From contig JACCRJ010000067.1 of assembly GCA_013813615.1 (NCBI GenBank), positions 1 to 14,896 of the forward strand: 14,896 nucleotides of DNA. The letters are read 5' to 3'. The translations under genes were made by a program, and so were the position numbers. The stretch is from Lautropia sp. GTDB taxonomy: Bacteria > Pseudomonadota > Gammaproteobacteria > Burkholderiales > Burkholderiaceae_E. Under the pieces are notes generated by a model. That model did not search any database and was not told the origin of the DNA. It saw only the letters and a program-made list of their open reading frames with translations. Positions within the stretch are counted from its first letter, which is position 1. Every line of letters begins with the position of its first letter. Below are positions 14,828-14,896 of this stretch, one piece after another.

Positions 14828-14896
14828 TCGGCGAGATCGGCCACTTCGCCGTCTGGCTCGCCCTGGCGGTCGCAGCCGTTCAGACCGCCCTGGGAC
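14824..14896 (+). CDS. ccmF: Cytochrome c heme lyase subunit CcmF, partial (C-terminus off the right edge)
   Basis: Only 24 codons are visible ([20 protein letters not shown] and four more). The MIxEIGHFA start followed by a membrane helix is the characteristic CcmF N-terminus. ATG 14824 overlaps the ccmE stop (ATGA). CcmF reduces and attaches heme from CcmE to apocytochrome c together with CcmH/CcmI. The remainder (normally around 650 aa), and probably ccmG and ccmH, lie beyond the edge. Confidence 0.88.
   Translation, partial: MIGEIGHFAVWLALAVAAVQTALG

Overview
The window is GC-rich (about two thirds G+C by eye, with long spurious open frames on both strands). Every recognisable product is of Gram-negative, proteobacterial type: a Sec-exported lipoprotein protease, a TolC-family outer-membrane channel, a type I secretion system and a System I (Ccm) cytochrome c maturation operon. 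A beta- or gammaproteobacterium is the best guess; the sequence alone does not fix the genus. No tRNA, rRNA, CRISPR array, insertion sequence or phage gene was seen.

Layout. (1) 1-1789, minus strand: the N-terminal 596 codons of a subtilisin-like (S8) lipoprotein protease, cut by the window edge before its catalytic serine. (2) 1974-2750, plus: a stand-alone short-chain dehydrogenase/reductase, divergent from the protease. (3) 2807-4498, minus: a probable two-gene operon of guaC (GMP reductase) and a DUF924 protein with a TTG start. (4) 4673-10715, plus: an aldo/keto reductase whose stop overlaps the start of a TolC-family protein, followed after 100 bp by an inner-membrane type I secretion ATPase with a degenerate C39-like domain and by its overlapping HlyD-family adaptor. 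Together the last three make a complete LapE/LapB/LapC-like exporter. No substrate is visible. (5) 10733-14896, plus: ccmI, ccmA, ccmB, ccmC, ccmD, ccmE and the first codons of ccmF. Each junction from ccmA to ccmF is an ATGA stop/start overlap.

How the genes work together. CcmAB(C)D load heme onto CcmE, CcmF with CcmI(H) then attaches it to apocytochrome c; ccmG/ccmH are expected beyond the right edge. The T1SS genes form a second machine that runs into ccmI with a 17-bp gap, marked by a perfect inverted repeat in the last codons of the adaptor gene. Whether this is read-through or a boundary cannot be decided from sequence.

Novelty. Nearly all genes belong to well-known families, and I do not see a clearly new system. 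The points most worth a second look are the exporter without a local substrate, its translational overlap with an aldo/keto reductase, the inverted repeat at the T1SS/ccm junction, and the ccmI-first gene order.
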